64,000 bases of DNA from CAVYTF01 sp963771435 (lineage in GTDB: Bacteria > Bacteroidota > Bacteroidia > Chitinophagales > Chitinophagaceae), in contig CAVYTF010000016.1 in assembly GCA_963771435.1 (NCBI GenBank), positions 10,291 to 74,290 on the forward strand, in the 5' to 3' direction. Positions 59,811 to 64,000 of the stretch are shown here, piece by piece. Under the pieces are notes generated by a model. It had not been told where the DNA came from, ran no database searches, and was given only the letters and a program-made list of their open reading frames with translations. The translations under genes were made by a program, and so were the position numbers. How positions within the stretch are numbered: position 1 is the first letter of the stretch; every line of letters begins with the position of its first letter.

Positions 59811-61529
59811 ATGAAACAACTCGTCAACAATATAATGGCGTCTAAATACTGGTGGTTTTTGCCGTTAATAACGATTGCTACTATCATTTTTATTGCCTCC
59901 ATATTGCATACACGCATTGACCTCACGCAAGAAAAACGCTATACCATCAGCAACGCCACCAAAGAAGTATTGCACCAACTTGATGATAGAGCTGAAATAG
60001 ATGTTTTCTTAAAAGGTGATATTCCTTCCGGTTTTCAAAACCTCGCTAACAGCACGGCTGATTTCTTGGATTTACTTAAAGAAAACAACAGTTCAAAAAT
60101 TGTCTATCGTTTCATTTCTCCTGATGAAGAGATTCCCAACAGCGGGGGCAAAACCTATGCAGACACGCTCGCTTCCCTTGGCGTTAGCCCCATCAACCTT
60201 ACTGTCCAGATAAAGCAGGGTCAGCAAAGCAAACTGCTTTTTCCTGTTGCATTAGTTAAGTACAAGGGCCGCCAGTCGGTCATAAACTTATACCCCGGCA
60301 GCAGCCGCCTCATCTCTTACAACGAACTCAACAGCGCCGAAGCAATGCTGGAATACCAGTTTGCAAAAACATTTGATGCGCTTGTCAACCCAGTAAAACC
60401 TTTAGTGGCCTACGCAACAGGCAACGGTGAACCCACTGGTCCCAACACCTATTCCATGCAGCAAACGCTTCAAAAAGATTATGAGTTGCATACATTCAAT
60501 ATCAGCACACAACCCTTCATTCCTGATACTTTCAAAGTCGTTATAATAGTCAAGCCAGCCACCCCATTCACTGATGCCGAAAAGCTGAAGATTGACCAGT
60601 ACGTTATGCGTGGCGGCAAGCTCCTCTGTTTCATTGATGAACTCAACGCCGAGCAGGACAGCCTCCAGTTTCAGCCCCAAATCGTTGCCTACAGCCGCAG
60701 CCTTAATTTAACAGACCTTCTCTTTCATTATGGTGTCCGTATCAACCCCGATCTGGTCATGGACCTCCAGTGTGATTTCATGCCCTTCGGCACCGGCGGT
60801 TCAAGCGATAACCCCCAGTACGATTTCCTCCATTGGAATTATTACCCCCTCTTTGAATCACCCAACAACAACCCCATCAACAAAAACCTTGGCCTTGTGG
60901 AAGGCCGCTTCGTAAATTCCATTGACACCGTCAAAAGCCCCGGCATCACAAAAACCATCCTCCTCAGTTCCTCCGCCAACTCAAGGCGCATCGGCACGCC
61001 CGCTTTAATAAGCCTCAACGAAAACCGCAACGCCCCCGAAGATGCTCTTTTCCACCAAAAGAACATCCCTGTAGCCGTCCTCCTCGAAGGTAGCTTCACC
61101 TCCTTTTACCGCAACCGTATATCCCGCGAAAGCATTGATTCTCTCTCCGCCATGGGCGTTCCTTACCAGGCCGAATGCACCAACCCCAACAAAATGATCA
61201 TCGTCTCCGACGGTGACATCGTCCTCAACGACTTCTCCCAAAAAGACGGCCCCCTGCCAATGGGCTCAAACCTCTTCACCGTCGGCTCCCAATACGAATA
61301 TCAGTTTGCCAACAAAGAGTTTCTCCAAAACTGCATGGAATACCTCACCAACAAACAAAGCATCATTGAAACCCGCAACAAAGACATCGTCCTTCGCCTT
61401 CTCGACAATAAAAAAGTAGCAGAGCAAAGAACCCAATGGCAACTCATCAACATTGCTGCCCCCATCGCCCTCGTCATCCTGTTTGGCATATTCTTCCAGT
61501 GGAGAAGAAAGCTTAAATATGCTTCTTAG
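59811..61529 (+). CDS. gldG: Gliding motility-associated ABC transporter substrate-binding protein GldG
   Basis: A 572-residue protein with an N-terminal membrane anchor (about 14-33), a large periplasmic region and a C-terminal helix (about 545-563) followed by a basic tail. Diagnostic blocks are RIDLTQEKRYTISNATKEVL, AEIDVFLKGDIPSGF, VKPLVAYATGNGEP, MRGGKLLCFIDELNAEQDSL and RLLDNKKVAEQRTQWQLINI. It pairs with gldF. From about 60700 the codons become markedly C-rich compared with gldF, a bias that continues into terC. Confidence 0.94.
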   Translation: MKQLVNNIMASKYWWFLPLITIATIIFIASILHTRIDLTQEKRYTISNATKEVLHQLDDRAEIDVFLKGDIPSGFQNLANSTADFLDLLKENNSSKIVYRFISPDEEIPNSGGKTYADTLASLGVSPINLTVQIKQGQQSKLLFPVALVKYKGRQSVINLYPGSSRLISYNELNSAEAMLEYQFAKTFDALVNPVKPLVAYATGNGEPTGPNTYSMQQTLQKDYELHTFNISTQPFIPDTFKVVIIVKPATPFTDAEKLKIDQYVMRGGKLLCFIDELNAEQDSLQFQPQIVAYSRSLNLTDLLFHYGVRINPDLVMDLQCDFMPFGTGGSSDNPQYDFLHWNYYPLFESPNNNPINKNLGLVEGRFVNSIDTVKSPGITKTILLSSSANSRRIGTPALISLNENRNAPEDALFHQKNIPVAVLLEGSFTSFYRNRISRESIDSLSAMGVPYQAECTNPNKMIIVSDGDIVLNDFSQKDGPLPMGSNLFTVGSQYEYQFANKEFLQNCMEYLTNKQSIIETRNKDIVLRLLDNKKVAEQRTQWQLINIAAPIALVILFGIFFQWRRKLKYAS

Positions 61530-61545
61530 TTTTCTTTTCTTCTTA

Positions 61546-61580
61546 TATCCCTTAGTGCCCTTCGCGCCCTTGTTGGTTCA
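61546..61580. repeat. Short intergenic repeat-like segment (CCCTTAGTGCCCTTCGCGCC..)
   Basis: The segment between gldG and terC reads CTTAGTGCCCTTCGCGCCC followed by TTGTTGGTTCAA. It resembles a repeat I associate with Bacteroidota intergenic DNA and has a rough 11-bp step. Only one copy is seen in this window. Confidence 0.35.
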
Positions 61581-61616
61581 ACCTCTCTGCACCAAAAAAT
61601 CTTTATTTTTGACCTC

Positions 61617-62609
61617 ATGACCTCCAACCAGCTCGTCTATCTCACTTTCTTCATCGTCCTTTTGGCAGCGCTGGCGTTCGACCTGGGCCTGCTAAGCAAG
61701 AAAAACAAAACCATCACCATAACCCAAGCCCTCATTCTCACCCTTTTCTGGGTCTCCCTCGCCTTTGAATTTTTCGCTTTTCTCTGGCTCGAACAAGGCC
61801 GAAAAGCCGCCCTTGAATACATCAGCGCCTATCTAATGGAGTGGAGCCTCAGCGTAGACAACATCTTTGTCTTCATCCTCATTTTCACCGCCTTCAGCAT
61901 ACAGGAAAAAGATTACTCCCGCGTCCTCCTCATCGGCATTCTCATTGCCCTCATACTCCGTGTTCTGTTCATCACCGCAGGCGTCGCCATGGTTGAAAGT
62001 TTCAGTTGGGTGCTCTATATTTTCGGCGCCTTCCTCCTATACACAGGCTACAAAATGTTCACAGAAAAACAACAAAAACAGTTCCGCCCGCAGCAAAACA
62101 AAGCATACCTCTTCCTCCAAAAACTGCTGCCCCTCACCCCGCAAAACGCCCACGGCAGGTTCGTCATCAAAGAAAACGGCCGCCGCGTTTACACTGTATT
62201 GTTCGTCACCGTCGTACTCCTCGCCTCCATCGACCTCGTTTTCGCCCTCGATTCCATCCCCGCCGTCCTCGGCATTTCCCGCAACCCCCTCGTCATCTAC
62301 ACCTCCAACATCTTCGCCGTCCTCGGCCTCCGCTCCTTGTTTTTCCTCCTCAAAAACGCCGTCGACAGGTTCCGCTACCTCCCCAAAGGCATTGCCGTTA
62401 TCCTACTTTTTATCGGCCTGAAAATGCTTGGGCAGCATTGGCTGGACGAATGGCTAAACAGCACCCTCCAAATTCTCATATCCCTCGCCATCATCTTCCT
62501 TTCCATCTCCCGTTTCCATCCTTTGGTCACAGTTAAACAAAACCGCCACCGCCCAATAATCCCGCTTGATTTTTACTTTTTACTTTTCCCTTTTTACTTT
62601 TTCTTTTGA
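61617..62609 (+). CDS. TerC/Alx family integral membrane protein
   Basis: A 330-residue protein with eight to nine membrane helices. TerC signatures are FFIVLLAALAFDLGLLSKK, the acidic membrane motif AYLMEWSLSVDNIFVFILIF, LLASIDLVFALDSIPAVLGI and SNIFAVLGLRSLFFLL. The family is linked to metal ion efflux (manganese for Alx) and tellurite resistance. The last 13 residues (DFYFLLFPFYFFF) come from TTTTTACT-type repeats and are atypical, so the original stop may have been lost. A TATTTTTG -7 box (61604-61611) precedes the ATG by 5 bases. Confidence 0.92.
   Translation: MTSNQLVYLTFFIVLLAALAFDLGLLSKKNKTITITQALILTLFWVSLAFEFFAFLWLEQGRKAALEYISAYLMEWSLSVDNIFVFILIFTAFSIQEKDYSRVLLIGILIALILRVLFITAGVAMVESFSWVLYIFGAFLLYTGYKMFTEKQQKQFRPQQNKAYLFLQKLLPLTPQNAHGRFVIKENGRRVYTVLFVTVVLLASIDLVFALDSIPAVLGISRNPLVIYTSNIFAVLGLRSLFFLLKNAVDRFRYLPKGIAVILLFIGLKMLGQHWLDEWLNSTLQILISLAIIFLSISRFHPLVTVKQNRHRPIIPLDFYFLLFPFYFFF
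62571..62606. repeat. TTTTTACT octamer repeat at the 3' end of terC
   Basis: TTTTTACTTTTTACTTTTCC followed by CTTTTTACTTTTTC. The same octamers occur inside element copy C (56262-56290). Confidence 0.75.
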
Positions 62610-62963
62610 ACCCAGCGATTGAATCTCTGTTCAGCTTTAGTTGCGTCGCACTCTTGTTACTTCACTCCATCGGGCAGCATCCTAAACCACAACCTCTCTC
62701 ACAGTATGAAACAGCCAAGCCTCCAATTCATCAACCATCCCTGATCATTCGTCATCTATAATGCATAATCCATAATTCTCCAAAGCCCGTAGGGCTGACA
62801 TCTTAATAGCAAGAACAATTCCCACACCCGAAGCTTCGTAGAAGCGATATTAAATTCATTAGGGCATTCATTTAAATAAATTTGGAATGTCAGCTAATAT
62901 CATAAATCTTCGTGCAACGTGCCACTTTGCATTGATCTTTTTTTCAAAATAATAAAGTAATAA
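62610..62963. other. Intergenic region with short palindromes
   Basis: 354 bases without a supported ORF. Contains the palindrome AGCCCGTAGGGCT (near 62784-62797) and CGAAGCTTCG-TAGAAGCG (near 62829-62847). It has the look of mosaic intergenic repeats, but no second copy is present in the window to prove it. Confidence 0.6.
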
Positions 62964-63749
62964 ATGGGACTTTTTGATAAATTATTTAGAGGTGATAAAA
63001 AGCCAACAAATCCTGACAACTCAAAGCTGTTTGAATTACTTGAAATTTATATAGACCAAAATGGCAAAGGCGACAGTTATCAAAATGTTGTTTTAGAACT
63101 CATGAATGGAAATTCATTTTTGCTTCTTCCATCTCAAAACGACAATGAATTACCTACAAATTGGACAATTGTCAAAACAGAAACAACTCTAAAGCTTACT
63201 TGTATTTATAACCTTGATGGATTGAAAGTTTTAGGCGCATATACTGATGAACAATCTTTGTTTAATGCGAAAAAACAACCAACAAAATACACGGCTGTTA
63301 CTTCAAAGGATATTTTAAAATTATGTGAAGAACAGTTAATAGAGAGAATTGTTATTAATAACAACTTGCCTAATATGTTTGTTTTGGAACGCAACAGGCA
63401 AAACTTAAAAACAGAAACAATAAAAGAAAATACAACTGTTCAAATTGGCACACCTAACAAACCTTTAGAAAATAAAATCATTCAAAAATTAATTGAGAAT
63501 TTTAAAAGGATTGAAACAATTAAAGAAGTTTATCAGTATGCACAAACAAAAAATAATGAGTTCAGTCTTGTCTTAGGGTTTAAGCTTTCAACCATTTCAG
63601 ACAATGCAAAAACGGCAACTATCAATGCAGTTCAAAATGCCTTGCAAGGAGAAACCATAGACCAGCTTCTTGATTTATTTTTTATAGAAACCGAAGATTG
63701 GTATCAGTCAATTCGAAACATAGAAAACTCATTAGTATATAAAAGATAG
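62964..63749 (+). CDS. SseB-like protein
   Basis: A 261-residue soluble protein. Residues about 18-130 resemble the SseB N-terminal domain: VLELMNGNSFLLLPSQ, TTLKLTCIYNLDGLKVLGAYTD (in part, GLKVLGAYTDEQSLF) and YTAVTSKDILKLCEEQ. Residues about 160-261 resemble the SseB C-terminal domain (LIENFKRIETIKEVYQYAQT, EFSLVLGFKLSTISDNAK). SseB-like proteins are often found near secretion or toxin loci, but their function is unclear. The gene is AT-rich (Asn/Lys/Thr) compared with the C-rich terC, which may indicate a different origin. Confidence 0.65.
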   Translation: MGLFDKLFRGDKKPTNPDNSKLFELLEIYIDQNGKGDSYQNVVLELMNGNSFLLLPSQNDNELPTNWTIVKTETTLKLTCIYNLDGLKVLGAYTDEQSLFNAKKQPTKYTAVTSKDILKLCEEQLIERIVINNNLPNMFVLERNRQNLKTETIKENTTVQIGTPNKPLENKIIQKLIENFKRIETIKEVYQYAQTKNNEFSLVLGFKLSTISDNAKTATINAVQNALQGETIDQLLDLFFIETEDWYQSIRNIENSLVYKR

Positions 63750-63861
63750 AAAAAGCAAACTCGCTACATTTCTCCCCATCATCCCCCTTACCCCAATTGG
63801 TTGATATCTCACCGACCGATAGAGAAAACATAGATTTCTTGTTTGGGGTGATAACCCTTAA

Positions 63862-63997
63862 ACTGCCAAAATTTCCGAACTACTGCCCTTTTATTCCTTT
63901 TTTTATTCATAAATCCCCCCACTTTATCCCTCGCCAACCCCCTTCCACACTCCTGCCGCATCCCTGCGTCCTTCCTGCCACCTTCACTAGACTCCAC
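63862..63997 (-). repeat. Dispersed two-arm intergenic element, copy D
   Basis: Minus orientation. GTGGAGTCTAGTGAAGGTGG leads to GTGGCAGGAAGGACGCAGGG (from 63981). The right arm CGGAAATTTTGGCAGTTT begins at 63877, 104 bp away. Sequence beyond 64000 is not available. Confidence 0.85.
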
Positions 63998-64000
63998 TAC

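Noticed and set aside
62006..62536. Pro/His/Arg-rich frame of 176 codons
   Set aside because: It is an alternate frame of the C-rich terC gene, whose own frame carries all family motifs.
27023..63997. Dispersed element as a classical MITE or insertion sequence
   Set aside because: No terminal inverted repeats, target duplications or transposase are visible; the class is left open.

Overview
The window looks like chromosome of a Bacteroidota bacterium, most likely of the Chitinophagaceae/Chitinophagales type. The gene content supports this: gliding and type IX secretion genes (gldF, gldG, a PorW/SprE-like TPR protein, a GH30-like enzyme with a C-terminal T9SS sorting domain), a TonB receptor paired with a DUF5689 lipoprotein, a CBM20-GH77 amylomaltase, BshB1, CcmF, DUF4294 and AtpZ. 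The promoters also fit. Most genes lack a strong Shine-Dalgarno sequence, and many start just downstream of a TAnnTTTG element, the Bacteroidota -7 consensus. Three tRNA genes are present (two tRNA-Gln, one tRNA-Gly). I see no rRNA, intact insertion sequence, prophage or CRISPR array.

Layout: 1-5.7 kb holds a partial malQ, an MFS transporter and a leftward SprT/AtpZ cluster. 5.9-12 kb holds the PorW/SprE-like protein, a 21-bp repeat array and PBP1A. 12-18.3 kb holds an aquaporin, small stress-type proteins, a diheme cytochrome, rmlD, yajQ, pdhA, a TPR protein and ribH. 18.3-24.4 kb holds a frame-disrupted sucC, a trmH-family gene, a thioredoxin whose frame runs through two antisense tRNA-Gln genes, a cupredoxin, an AT-rich 21-bp array and kbl. 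24.4-32.4 kb holds two PIG-L family deacetylases (one is bshB1), the aguA/aguB putrescine pathway split by a four-helix-bundle gene, a damaged toxin-antitoxin pair and a desaturase. 32.5-41 kb holds a lipase-maturation-factor protein, a cyclophilin, remnants of two more toxin-antitoxin loci, and ccmE/ccmF. 41-51 kb holds a secreted S1/P1 nuclease, a TonB receptor, DUF5689 and DUF3616 proteins and exonuclease III, then a broken S41 protease. 51-64 kb holds the GH30-like T9SS cargo, a second cyclophilin and its decayed copy, methylmalonyl-CoA epimerase, iscS-iscU-iscA, gldF-gldG, terC and an SseB-like protein.

The most unusual feature is the intergenic DNA. Four tandem arrays with unrelated sequences have periods of 21, 21, 21 and 11 bp, close to whole turns of B-DNA. 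A dispersed element present in four full copies has an 11-bp beat in its left arm, and its two conserved arms are always 102-104 bp apart although the DNA between them has diverged. A 12-bp inverted repeat encloses the -7 box of one promoter.

Several genes carry single-base frame breaks: sucC (five), ccmE, the S41 protease and a PIN toxin. The sucC cluster looks more like local sequence error than decay. The two toxin-antitoxin stubs at 35.7-36.2 kb and the cyclophilin remnant at 55.4 kb look like real decay. Function calls come from recognising families by eye; no search was run.
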